A DNA stretch of 44,164 bases from Streptomyces novaecaesareae (GTDB lineage: Bacteria; Actinomycetota; Actinomycetes; Streptomycetales; Streptomycetaceae). The stretch is taken from contig NZ_JNWQ01000071.1 of NCBI RefSeq assembly GCF_000716875.1, positions 1-44,164 on the forward strand, in the 5' to 3' direction. Positions within the stretch are counted from its first letter, which is position 1, and each line of letters starts with the position of its first letter. The notes below the pieces were generated by a model that had not been told where the DNA came from, did no database searches, and saw nothing but the letters and a program-made list of their open reading frames with translations. A program made the position numbers and the translations under genes. This document shows, in pieces, positions 9,456 through 17,338 of this stretch.

Positions 9456-10667
9456 TTGGCCGTCTGGGACGACCTGGTGGGCCAGGAGCGGGTGGTCGAG
9501 CAGCTGACCGCCGCCGCCCGGGCGGCCGGGGCGACGGTCGAGGTCGGCCGCGGGGCCGTCCCGGACGAGGGCGTGAACGCCTCCCTGATGACGCACGCCT
9601 GGCTGTTCACCGGCCCGCCCGGTGCCGGTCAGGTCACCGCGGCGCGTGCCTTCGCGGCCGCTCTCCAGTGCACCAGCCCCGACCTCGCGCTCGGCGGCAC
9701 GCCCGGTTGCGGCTTCTGCGACGGCTGCCACACCGTGCTGGCCGGCAGTCACGCCGATGTGAAGTACGTCCGGACGGACGGCCTGTCCATCGGGGTCGGC
9801 GACATGCGTGACCTGGTGCTGCGCGCCTCCAGCTACCCGACCGGCGGCCGCTGGTCGGTGATCCTGGTCGACGCCGCTCACCGGCTCACCGAGGCCGCCG
9901 CGAACGCCCTGCTCAAGGGCGTGGAAGAGCCCTCCCCGCGCACCGTCTGGCTGCTCTGCGCCCCCTCCGTCCAGGACGTGCTGCCGACCATCCGCTCGCG
10001 CTGCCGTCTGCTGGTGCTGCGCACCCCCGCCGCCGAGGCCGTCGCCGACACACTGGTCCGCCGGGACGGCGTCGACCCGGAGACCGCCCGGCTCGCGGCA
10101 CTCGCCGGGCAGGGCGACATCGAGCGCTCGCGCCGCCTCGCCGTCGACGAGCAGGCCCGCACCCGCCGGGCGGAGGTGCTGCGGATCCCGCTGGAGGTCG
10201 GCGACATCGGCGGCTGCCTGACCGCGGCCCAGCGCCTGGTCGACACGGCCAAGGCCGATGCCGAGGCGCTCGCCGAGACCCAGGACGCCAAGGAGACCGA
10301 CGACCTCAAGGCCGCCTACGGCGCCTTCGAGGGCAGCAAGGCGCCGCGCGGCATGGCCGGCGCGGTCAAGGAGCTGGAGAAGCGGCAGAAGAGCCGGGCC
10401 ACCCGCACCCGCCGGGAGACCCTCGGCGTCGCCCTGCTCGACCTGCTGGGCTTCTACCGGGACGTACTCGCGATCCAGCTCGGCTCCACCGGCTCGCTCG
10501 CCAACGAGGACCAGCGGCAGGCGCTGAACCGGGTCGCCCAGGCCGGCCCGGCGGAGGGCACGCTGCGCCGGATCGAGGCGGTGCTGGCCTGCCGCGTGGC
10601 GCTGGACCGAAACGTGGACCCGCTGCTCGCGGTCGAGGCGATGACGGTGGCGCTGCGCGCGGGCTGA
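9456..10667 (+). CDS. holB: DNA polymerase III subunit delta prime
   Basis: 403 aa and AAA+-like. The clamp-loader subunit starts at AVWDDLVGQERVVEQL. Its Walker A position reads GPPGAGQVTA, with the lysine replaced by glutamine, as expected for the non-ATP-binding delta prime. A zinc module C-x13-C-x2-C-x2-C follows (CTSPDLA...CGFCDGC). The sensor-1 region contains NALLKGVEEPSPRT. TTG 9456 was preferred because GGGAG lies 7 bases upstream and the family N-terminus starts there; the frame stays open back to GTG 9357. It follows tmk by 249 bases. Confidence 0.93.
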   Translation: MAVWDDLVGQERVVEQLTAAARAAGATVEVGRGAVPDEGVNASLMTHAWLFTGPPGAGQVTAARAFAAALQCTSPDLALGGTPGCGFCDGCHTVLAGSHADVKYVRTDGLSIGVGDMRDLVLRASSYPTGGRWSVILVDAAHRLTEAAANALLKGVEEPSPRTVWLLCAPSVQDVLPTIRSRCRLLVLRTPAAEAVADTLVRRDGVDPETARLAALAGQGDIERSRRLAVDEQARTRRAEVLRIPLEVGDIGGCLTAAQRLVDTAKADAEALAETQDAKETDDLKAAYGAFEGSKAPRGMAGAVKELEKRQKSRATRTRRETLGVALLDLLGFYRDVLAIQLGSTGSLANEDQRQALNRVAQAGPAEGTLRRIEAVLACRVALDRNVDPLLAVEAMTVALRAG

Positions 10668-10686
10668 GCGGCGCCCGGCCGGGCCG

Positions 10687-10784
10687 GCTCTTCGGGTGCG
10701 CTTCTCGGGGTGCGCTTTGCCGGGTGCGCTTCTCGGGGCGGGCTTTGCGGGGCGGGCTTTGCGGGGCGGGCTTTGCAGGGCCGG
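10687..10784. repeat. 7 x 14-bp degenerate tandem repeat
   Basis: Units such as CTTTGCGGGGCGGG and CTTCTCGGGGTGCG repeat every 14 bases beginning 20 bases after the holB stop. The two central units are identical. Confidence 0.85.
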
Positions 10785-10988
10785 GGCCCGGGCCGCTCCA
10801 CCGGCTGACGGCCGTACGCCTCCCGGAGCCGGTGCGCTGTCCCACCTTCGAGTGAACGGGCGATACGCGCCGGGCACACCTGCGTGTGACCGTCCGCCCG
10901 TTGTGCACGCTGGGGGCCGACTGCGCCCGGTGCCGGGCCGGTCGTCTCCCGTACGCGCCGGGTCCGGTCCGGCGCCGGCCCTCCGTCC
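10785..10988. other. Intergenic remainder between holB and the next gene
   Basis: Together with the 14-bp repeat this makes about 320 bases without a gene. I see a small CACAC-CTGC-GTGTG inverted repeat near 10876 and no convincing -35/-10 pair. Confidence 0.5.
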
Positions 10989-12158
10989 GTGGTGGTGCGT
11001 CGCATGGTCCGTTCGCTGCTCGTCATCCCCTTGCTGGCCGCCGCACTCGGCGGGATCTGGCTGGCCCGCGGTGCCCTCCAGCGCTGGCGCGACCTGCGCG
11101 CCGCCGAGACCTACGAGCTCGCCGGGGACCGCTGGCCGATGCTCGTGCGGGCGGCCGGGGCGATGGTCTGCGGGGTGTGCGTCAGCGCGTTGACGCTGCT
11201 CACCGCGCTCGGCGCCTTCGGCGGGCTCGGCCGCGGCCACCAGGAGCCGGACCGGGCGGAGCCCATCGTGGACGCGGCGGGTGCGGGCACGGGTGCGGGC
11301 GATGGCGCGGGGGCCGGGTCCGCGGTCCGGCAGCAGGCCGCGCCGCCGGTGGCCGCCGAGCCCGCTGCTGCTGCCGCCACCACGGCGCCCGCCGTGGTCA
11401 GCCGCTTCGACAGCGTCGGCCACCCGGGCGGCGGCGAGCTGCTCCAGTCCGCCGTCCTCGGCCCCGACGGCCGGCCGCGCAACGTCCGGGTCTGGCTGCC
11501 GCCGCAGTACGCCAAGGAGCCGAACGCGCGCTTCCCGGTCGTCGTGATGCACGCGGCCGCGCCGCGCAAGACCGCCGACGCCGAGGTCCCGGACGTCTTC
11601 GAGGGCATCGGCTCGGCCCTGCAGCCCGGCAAGGCCCGGCCGTTCATCCTGGTCGCCCCCGAGGCCCCGAACGGCACCGCGCACCCCTGCGAGCTGGTCG
11701 CCGCCGCCCCGGCCGCCGTCGCCGACGACGCGGCCCTGCGCACCACCGTCGCGGCCTCCTTCCGCACCCTGCCGCCCGGCCCGGCCTCCTGGGGCACCCT
11801 CGGAGTCGAGGGCGGCGCGCCGTGCGCGGCCGCCGCCGGGCTGGCCCGCCCCGACCTCTACGGCGCGGCCGCGGCGGTCTCCGGCCGGTACGACGCCGCC
11901 GCGCTCACCCAGACCGGCGCCGAGGCCCCGGCCGGCAGCGCGGCCAAGCTGCTGCTGGCCGCCGCCAAGGCCGACGCCGCCGGGCTGGACGCGGCCCGCA
12001 AGCTCCAGGCTTCGCTCAAGGCCGGACCGGGCCCGGCGGCCAAGGCCGACGTGCGGATCTCGGACAACGTGCAGGACTTCACCCCCGACCGGGAGCGGCT
12101 GCGGCTGGTCCGGCAGGCGGCGCAGTTCCTGGCCGAGGCGCTGGCCAAGGCGTCCTGA
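10989..12158 (+). CDS. Membrane-anchored esterase-like protein (alpha/beta hydrolase, esterase-D type)
   Basis: 389 aa. Two hydrophobic segments (about residues 8-24 and 52-75) are followed by an Ala/Gly/Pro-rich linker. The C-terminal domain resembles the putative-esterase family that includes Fbp/MPT51-like proteins: LGPDGRPRNVRVWLPPQY is followed by FPVVVMHA, FILVAPEAP and YGAAAAVSGRYD. The nucleophile elbow G-x-S-x-G is not evident; GVEGGAPCAAA occupies its usual place, so it may be catalytically dead. GTG 10989 and ATG 11004 are both possible starts and neither has a clear ribosome site. Location is probably the outer face of the membrane; substrate is unknown. Confidence 0.65.
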   Translation: MVVRRMVRSLLVIPLLAAALGGIWLARGALQRWRDLRAAETYELAGDRWPMLVRAAGAMVCGVCVSALTLLTALGAFGGLGRGHQEPDRAEPIVDAAGAGTGAGDGAGAGSAVRQQAAPPVAAEPAAAAATTAPAVVSRFDSVGHPGGGELLQSAVLGPDGRPRNVRVWLPPQYAKEPNARFPVVVMHAAAPRKTADAEVPDVFEGIGSALQPGKARPFILVAPEAPNGTAHPCELVAAAPAAVADDAALRTTVAASFRTLPPGPASWGTLGVEGGAPCAAAAGLARPDLYGAAAAVSGRYDAAALTQTGAEAPAGSAAKLLLAAAKADAAGLDAARKLQASLKAGPGPAAKADVRISDNVQDFTPDRERLRLVRQAAQFLAEALAKAS

Positions 12159-12234
12159 GCGGCCGAGGCGCCGGCCGAGGCGTCCTGGTCCTGAGCGGCC
12201 GAGTCGTCCTGAGTGCGTCCGAGCGGGCACTACG

Positions 12235-12265
12235 CTGCCCGGTACCCGGAGCGGGTACCGGGCAG
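12235..12265 (+). terminator. 14-bp perfect stem hairpin between two genes
   Basis: CTGCCCGGTACCCG / CGGGTACCGGGCAG with a 3-nt GAG loop, 42 bases before the next ATG. It may be a terminator for the upstream gene or a dimer-binding operator. Confidence 0.5.
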
Positions 12266-12306
12266 CCGCATTTTCCGACTGCACACCAAGGCTGGGAAGG
12301 AACCGG

Positions 12307-13992
12307 ATGAGGGCCATCGGCCGGGTACGGGCACGGGCACGGACGGTGGCCGCGGCGCTCGCCGTCGGGCTGCTGGCGGGCGGGTGCAGCGCGGGTCCGG
12401 CCGGGGAGCCGGGGTCGGCCTCCTCCGCCTCGGTCGGCTCGGACGCCGCCTCGGCGCCGGCGGCTGCTGCGGCCACCCCGCTGGAACCGCTGCCCGCCGC
12501 CGTCCCGGCCGCGCTCGCGCCGTACTACGGGCAGCGCCTGGCCTGGCAGCCGTGCGAGGGCGGGTACGAGTGCACGATGTTCCGGGTGCCGATGGACTAC
12601 GACCACCCCGGGGACGGCGACCTCACCCTAGCGGCCGCCCGCGCGGCGGCCGAGCCGTCGGGGGCCGTGTCGGGGGGCGCTGTGCCGTCGGGGGCCGTGC
12701 CGTCGGGCGCTGTGCCGTCGGGGGCCGGCGCCGGGTCCTCGGGTCCGCGGCTCGGCTCGCTGCTGCTGAACCCGGGCGGGCCCGGCGGCTCGGCGGTCGA
12801 GTACCTGGAGGCCGCCGCCCGGACGTACGACCGCGGGGTGCGCGCCCGGTACGACCTGGTCGGCCTCGATCCGCGCGGGGTGGGCCGCAGCAGCCCCGTC
12901 ACCTGCCTGAGCGGCGACCGGATGGACGCCTTCACCGCCGTCGACCTGACCCCCGGCGACCAGCGCGGGATCGACGCGCTGGTCGCCGCCGACAAGGAGT
13001 TCGCCGAGGGCTGCCGGAAGCAGGCCGGGGCGGCGCTCGGCCACCTCAGCACTGTCGAGGCCGCCCGCGACATGGACGTGCTGCGCGCCCTGCTCGGCGA
13101 CGAGAAGCTGAACCTCGTCGGCAAGTCCTACGGCACCTTCCTCGGCGCCACCTACGCCGGGCTCTTCCCGAGCCGGGTGGGCCGGCTGGTGCTGGACGGC
13201 GCGATGGACCCGGCGCTCGACTCGGTCACCGGCAACCGCACCCAGGCCGGCGGCTTCGAGACCGCCTGGGCGGCCTTCGCCAAGGACTGCGCCAAGCACG
13301 AGGACTGCCCGCTCGGCCGCACCGAGCAGCAGGTCGGCGAGCAGCTCACCGCCCTGTTCGCGACGGTCCACGCCGAGGCGCTGCGCACCACCGACGGCGG
13401 CCGCCGGCTCACCGAGTCCCAGGCGACCACCGGCGTCATCCAGGCCATGTACGCCGACTTCCTCTGGCCCAAGCTGCGCACCGCCCTCGCCGACGCCAGG
13501 GCCGGCGACGGCACCGGCCTGCTGAAGCTCTCCGACTCGTACTACGGGCGCGAGACGGACGGCTCGTACCCCAACCTGATGTTCGCCAACACCGCGGTGA
13601 ACTGCCTCGACCTGCCCGCCCCGTTCAGTGGGCCGGAGGACGTCCAGCGGGCGGTGCCGGACTTCGAGCGGATCTCCCCGCACTTCGGGCGGGACATGGC
13701 CTGGATGGCGCTGACCTGCACCTACTGGCCGGTCCGGGCCACCGGCCTGGCGCACACCGTCCGGGCCGCCGGAGCCGCCCCGATCGTCGTCGTCGGCACC
13801 ACCCGCGACCCGGCCACCCCGTACGCCTGGGCGCAGTCCCTGGCCGGGCAGCTGGAGTCCGGCCGGCTGCTCACCTTCGACGGGGACGGTCACACCGCAT
13901 ACGGGCGGCACAGTGCTTGCGTGGACGGGGCGGTGAACCGCTTCCTGCTGACCGGGGAGGCCCCTGAGCAGGGCAAGCGCTGCGACCGGTAG
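12307..13992 (+). CDS. Secreted tripeptidyl aminopeptidase-family lipoprotein
   Basis: 561 aa. An Arg-rich N-terminus and hydrophobic core end in a lipobox (LLAGGC, Cys27), so it is probably a membrane-anchored lipoprotein. The alpha/beta hydrolase fold shows LNPGGPGGS (oxyanion region), nucleophile elbow GKSYGT (Ser about 274), then TRDPATPY (Asp about 500) and GDGHTAYG (His about 529). This is the Streptomyces Tap/SlpD-E family, which removes N-terminal tripeptides. GGAAGGA precedes the ATG. A GAVPS repeat (12660-12730) adds a flexible insertion. The next gene is an amino-acid exporter on the same strand. Confidence 0.9.
   Translation: MRAIGRVRARARTVAAALAVGLLAGGCSAGPAGEPGSASSASVGSDAASAPAAAAATPLEPLPAAVPAALAPYYGQRLAWQPCEGGYECTMFRVPMDYDHPGDGDLTLAAARAAAEPSGAVSGGAVPSGAVPSGAVPSGAGAGSSGPRLGSLLLNPGGPGGSAVEYLEAAARTYDRGVRARYDLVGLDPRGVGRSSPVTCLSGDRMDAFTAVDLTPGDQRGIDALVAADKEFAEGCRKQAGAALGHLSTVEAARDMDVLRALLGDEKLNLVGKSYGTFLGATYAGLFPSRVGRLVLDGAMDPALDSVTGNRTQAGGFETAWAAFAKDCAKHEDCPLGRTEQQVGEQLTALFATVHAEALRTTDGGRRLTESQATTGVIQAMYADFLWPKLRTALADARAGDGTGLLKLSDSYYGRETDGSYPNLMFANTAVNCLDLPAPFSGPEDVQRAVPDFERISPHFGRDMAWMALTCTYWPVRATGLAHTVRAAGAAPIVVVGTTRDPATPYAWAQSLAGQLESGRLLTFDGDGHTAYGRHSACVDGAVNRFLLTGEAPEQGKRCDR
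12664..12726. repeat. 15-bp in-frame repeat encoding GAVPS units
   Basis: About four imperfect copies of GTGCCGTCGGGGGCC lie inside the peptidase gene, giving repeated Gly-Ala-Val-Pro-Ser in a loop between the lid and the core. Confidence 0.7.
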
Positions 13993-14098
13993 GGAGGAGC
14001 GTTCCGGGCGGCCGGTAGGTGGTTGCGGCTTCAATCGATAACCAGTACGACGTTACGATGAGCGCCCCCTGCCACCCTTCCCTGCACCGGAGCGCATC

Positions 14099-14749
14099 GT
14101 GCTCGGAGTCAACGACCTGGCGACCTACGTCCTCGGCGCCCTCGTCATCATCCTGCTGCCCGGCCCCAACTCCCTGTACGTGCTGTCCGTCGCAGCCCGC
14201 AAGGGCATCCGGACCGGCTACCGGGCCGCGGCCGGCGTCTTCGTCGGCGACCTCACCCTGATCAGCCTCACCTCGCTGGGCGCGGCCTCCCTGCTGAAGG
14301 CCAACCCGGCCGTCTTCGCGGTGGTCAAGTTCGGCGGCGCCGCCTACCTGCTCTGGATCGGCTACGGCATGCTCCGCGCCGCCCGACAGCTCTGGCTCGA
14401 ACGCCGGGCCGAGGCCGACCCCACCGCCGAACCGGCCCCCGAGACCGCCGAGAACCCCTTCCGCCGCGCCCTGGTCGTCAGCCTCCTCAACCCGAAGGCC
14501 ATCCTCTTCCTGCTCTCCTTCTTCACCCAGTTCGTCGACCCCTCCTACGGGCAGCCCGTCCTCTCCTTCGCCCTCCTCGGCGGCATCCTGCAGACCTTCA
14601 GCCTGCTCTACCTCTCCCTGCTGATCTTCGCGGGCACCACCCTCGCCACCGCCTTCCGCCGCCGCAAGCGCCTCTCCGCCACCCTCACCAGCGGCGTCGC
14701 CGTCCTCTTCGCCGGCTTCGCGGCCAAACTCGCCGTCTCCTCCGCCTGA
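14099..14749 (+). CDS. LysE/RhtB-family amino-acid exporter (LeuE-like)
   Basis: 216 aa with about six membrane helices. The family signature LLPGPNSLYVLSVAARKGIRTGYRAA lies near the N-terminus (residues about 20-46), and NPKAILFLLSFF in the second half. It exports leucine or related amino acids and belongs to the LysE superfamily. The GTG start at 14099 has GGAG 6 bases upstream and fits the family N-terminus; an earlier out-of-frame ATG at 14058 was set aside. A TACGAT -10-like box lies at 14053-14058. Specificity beyond neutral amino acids cannot be judged. Confidence 0.88.
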   Translation: MLGVNDLATYVLGALVIILLPGPNSLYVLSVAARKGIRTGYRAAAGVFVGDLTLISLTSLGAASLLKANPAVFAVVKFGGAAYLLWIGYGMLRAARQLWLERRAEADPTAEPAPETAENPFRRALVVSLLNPKAILFLLSFFTQFVDPSYGQPVLSFALLGGILQTFSLLYLSLLIFAGTTLATAFRRRKRLSATLTSGVAVLFAGFAAKLAVSSA

Positions 14750-14793
14750 CCCGCCCCCCGGGTATCCGGGTACGGATCACCCGCGAACCTGTG

Positions 14794-14799
14794 TAGACT
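14794..14799 (+). promoter_or_regulatory. Extended -10 element of the tRNA-Thr gene
   Basis: TGTGTAGACT: the TAGACT hexamer matches the actinomycete -10 consensus TAGRCT, 31 bases before the mature tRNA. The -35 at 14771-14776 (TACGGA) is weak. Confidence 0.45.
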
Positions 14800-14830
14800 G
14801 GCCCGCGTTGCCGCCACAGACGGCAACGGT

Positions 14831-14904
14831 GCCGCCTTAGCTCAGTTGGCCAGAGCAACGCACTCGTAATGCGTAGGTCGCGGGTTCGAATCCCGCAGGC
14901 GGCT
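14831..14904 (+). tRNA. tRNA-Thr (anticodon CGT)
   Basis: A full cloverleaf is visible. The acceptor is GCCGCCT / AGGCGGC, with a D-arm TTAGCTCAGTTGGCCAGAGC and anticodon arm GCACTCGTAATGC with CGT at its centre. The T-arm is GCGGGTTCGAATCCCGC and the discriminator is T. CCA is not encoded. It reads ACG codons. Confidence 0.97.
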
Positions 14905-14908
14905 CAGT

Positions 14909-14954
14909 AAAGGCCCAGGTCATTCGGTTGATGACCTGGGCCTTTGGCGTTTTC
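14909..14954 (+). terminator. Strong intrinsic terminator after tRNA-Thr
   Basis: Perfect 15-bp stem AAAGGCCCAGGTCAT / ATGACCTGGGCCTTT with a 7-nt loop, followed by GGCGTTTTC. It also closes the convergent MFS gene, whose stop is at 14968. Confidence 0.92.
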
Positions 14955-14967
14955 GGGCGGGGGTGGG

Positions 14968-16254
14968 TCAGGGGGTCGGGACGGGGGTGGGGGTGGTGAG
15001 GGTCGGGGTGGTGGGGAGGTCGCGCATGGTGCGGAGGGGGGAGAGGAGGACGGGGAGGACGGCGAGGAGTTCGCCGAGGACGCCGACCCACATGGCCTGG
15101 CGGGGGCCGAGGGCCTGGCCGAGGAGGCCGCCGATGAGGGCGCCGACGGGCATGAGGCCCCAGACGACGAACCTGAAGGTGGCGGTCATCCGGCCGAGCA
15201 GGGGCTTGGGGCAGATCCGCTGGCGGAAGGCGACCCCGGTGATCTTGTAGGTCATGAAGCTGACCCAGCCCAGGCCGTTGAGCAGCAGGGCCACCGCGAA
15301 GCGGCCGTCGGCCTGGTACATCGGCAGGGCCAGCAGCCACAGGACGCTGCTCACGGTCATCGAGAGCCACATCGCCCGGCCCTGGCCCAGCTTGGCGGTG
15401 ATCCGTTCGACGCAGAGCGCTCCGAGCAGGCCGCCGATTGCTTCGATGCTGAAGACCAGGCCGCAGAGGAGGGAGGAGAGGTGGAGCCGGTCGGCCAGCA
15501 GGACGAGCAGCATCGAGGCGCCGATCGTGCCGCACATGTTGGAGAGTGCGGAGCTGATGGTGATGGCGCGCAGCAGGCGGTGGCCGAAGACGAAGCGCAG
15601 GCCCTCGGCGATCTCCGCCCGCAGGTTGGCGTCCTCGCCGGTCTGCGGCCGTACGTCGGGGCGGCGGATCCGGGCGAGGGAGAGGAAGGAGAGGACGAAG
15701 GTGGCCGCGTTGACGACGAGTGCCATCGGTGCGGTGACGGCTGCCACGATCGCGCCGCCGACGCCGGGGCCGCCCACCTGGACGACGTTCCGGGTGGTCT
15801 CCAACTTGACGTTGCCCTCGACCAGTTGCTCGTCGTCGACCAGGTGCGGCAGGTAGCTCTGGAAGGCCGTGTCGAAGAAGGCGGTGCCCACCGACATGCC
15901 GAACGCCACCACGTACAGCTGGCCCAGTGTCAGCACGTCCAGCCAGGCCGCCAGGGGGATCGAGGCGAGCAGCAGGGCGCGGCAGGCGTCGCCGACCAGC
16001 ATCACCCGCCGCTGGCGCATCCGGTCCACCCATGCGCCGACTGGCAGGCCGATCAGCAGTGCGGCGAGGTATTCGAAGACGACCAGCAGGCTCGCCTGGA
16101 ACGGCGAAGCGTGCAGGGTCTTGATCGCCACCAGCGGCAGCGCGACCAGGGTCACGCCCGCGCCGATCTGGCTGACCGTGTCACCGGCCCAGAGGCGGCG
16201 GAAGTCCCTGTGCCGGAACAGGCTTGAGCGGGCGCTTGAGCGGGCTGCTGTCAT
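14968..16254 (-). CDS. MFS exporter, EntS-like (paralogue 1)
   Basis: 428 aa with about 12 membrane helices. Family marks are FRHRDFRRLWAGDTVSQIG at the N-terminus, GLPVGAWVDRMRQRRVM (the motif-A loop after helix 2) and LVEGNVKLETTRNVVQVGGP. It belongs to the MFS group that includes the enterobactin exporter EntS and many antibiotic efflux pumps. The product at 25360-26634 matches it closely over the whole length. It is divergent from a winged-helix regulator gene 81 bases away. The C-terminus is a Thr-Pro-rich tail. Likely role: export of, or self-resistance to, the product of the adjacent cluster. Confidence 0.9.
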   Translation of the reverse strand: MTAARSSARSSLFRHRDFRRLWAGDTVSQIGAGVTLVALPLVAIKTLHASPFQASLLVVFEYLAALLIGLPVGAWVDRMRQRRVMLVGDACRALLLASIPLAAWLDVLTLGQLYVVAFGMSVGTAFFDTAFQSYLPHLVDDEQLVEGNVKLETTRNVVQVGGPGVGGAIVAAVTAPMALVVNAATFVLSFLSLARIRRPDVRPQTGEDANLRAEIAEGLRFVFGHRLLRAITISSALSNMCGTIGASMLLVLLADRLHLSSLLCGLVFSIEAIGGLLGALCVERITAKLGQGRAMWLSMTVSSVLWLLALPMYQADGRFAVALLLNGLGWVSFMTYKITGVAFRQRICPKPLLGRMTATFRFVVWGLMPVGALIGGLLGQALGPRQAMWVGVLGELLAVLPVLLSPLRTMRDLPTTPTLTTPTPVPTP

Positions 16255-16289
16255 GGTGCTCCACTCCAGCAGCTGGCGATCGCACCGAC

Positions 16290-16315
16290 GAGTGTTTTAG
16301 CGTGGGCGAAAACTC
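16290..16315. promoter_or_regulatory. Candidate operator in the MFS / regulator divergent promoter
   Basis: Imperfect inverted repeat GAGTGTTTT-N10-AAAACTC in the 81-base space between the divergent genes. It is the natural place for the regulator encoded at 16336 to bind. Confidence 0.35.
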
Positions 16316-16335
16316 CGAGGCCCAGGGGGAGCCCG

Positions 16336-17313
16336 ATGAGTGAGGTCCGGTTCGACGTCAGCGACGTGGCGCGGATCAGGTTCGCCGTCTCGCCGCTCTG
16401 GGAGACCATCGCGAGCCTGTGGGCGCTGGCCGACCCGGGCCGGCACCTGGTGCACCTGCCCTGGCTGCGGGAGGTCCGGCCGCTCTCCCTGGAGCCGGAG
16501 CTGGCCGGCCGGACGGCCCCGCTGCGCTCGCTGATCGGAGCGGGCAGCTGCCTGCCGGACTTCCTGACGCCCCCTCCCGGGTGCTCCCTCGGCGAGATCG
16601 AGGAGGAGCTGGCCGTGGTGCTCGCCACCCCCGCCGAGCGGGTGCTGGCCGAGCTCACGCCGCCCGCCGACCGGTGCGCGCCCGCCTCGTTCGGACGCCT
16701 GCTGGCCGCCGACCCGGAGCGTTCGCTGCCGATGCTGGCGGACGCCGTACGGGCCTGGTGGCACGCGGCGATCCGGCCGCACTGGCCGCGGATGCGGGCC
16801 GTCCTGGAGGCGGACATCGCCTACCGGACCCGCCAGTTCTCCAGCGGCGGGGTGCAGTTGCTGGTCGACCGGCTGCACCCGACGGTGCGCTGGTCGGGCG
16901 ACCGGCTGGTCTCGGACGACGGCCTGGACACGGTGATCGACCTGGCCGGCCGCGGGCTGCCGATGGTGCCCAGCGTCTTCGCCGACCGCTGTGTCCTGTT
17001 GACCAACAGCCCGGCCGCGCCGCCCGTCGCCATCTATCCCGCCCGTGCGGTCGGCACCCTGTGGGAGCGGCGGGCGGGCAGCACCAGGGAACTGGACAAG
17101 CTGCTGGGGCGCAGCCGGGCCGCCATCCTCGCCTACACCAGCTCGCCCAGCACCACCACCCAGCTGGCGGCCCGCACCGGACTGAGCCTGGGCGCGGTCT
17201 CCCAGCACCTGACGGTGCTCCGGTCGGCGGGCCTGGTGACCAGCCACCGCTACCGGCACGAGGTGAACTACACCGTCAGTGATCTCGGGGTCGCCCTGAT
17301 GGATCGCCCGTGA
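16336..17313 (+). CDS. Winged-helix (ArsR-like, DUF5937-type) transcriptional regulator
   Basis: 325 aa. The long N-terminal part (about 240 residues) resembles DUF5937: RFDVSDVARIRFAVSPLWE, then WHAAIRPHWPRM. A C-terminal winged-helix DNA-binding domain follows (about residues 262-315), with TTQLAARTGLSLGAVSQHL as its recognition helices and the wing SHRYRHEVNYT. The usual ArsR metal-binding cysteines are absent. GGGGGAGCCCG lies just before the ATG. Divergent placement suggests it controls the exporter gene at 14968-16254 and itself. It ends 25 bases from the convergent binding-protein gene. Confidence 0.85.
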   Translation: MSEVRFDVSDVARIRFAVSPLWETIASLWALADPGRHLVHLPWLREVRPLSLEPELAGRTAPLRSLIGAGSCLPDFLTPPPGCSLGEIEEELAVVLATPAERVLAELTPPADRCAPASFGRLLAADPERSLPMLADAVRAWWHAAIRPHWPRMRAVLEADIAYRTRQFSSGGVQLLVDRLHPTVRWSGDRLVSDDGLDTVIDLAGRGLPMVPSVFADRCVLLTNSPAAPPVAIYPARAVGTLWERRAGSTRELDKLLGRSRAAILAYTSSPSTTTQLAARTGLSLGAVSQHLTVLRSAGLVTSHRYRHEVNYTVSDLGVALMDRP

Positions 17314-17338
17314 GGACACACCAGCAGGGGGTGGCGGG

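Noticed and set aside
16280..16300. A TGGCG-type operator upstream of MFS paralogue 1
   Set aside because: CTGGCG at 16272 has no matching right arm (CCGACG instead of CGCCAG), so it was not counted with the four good sites.
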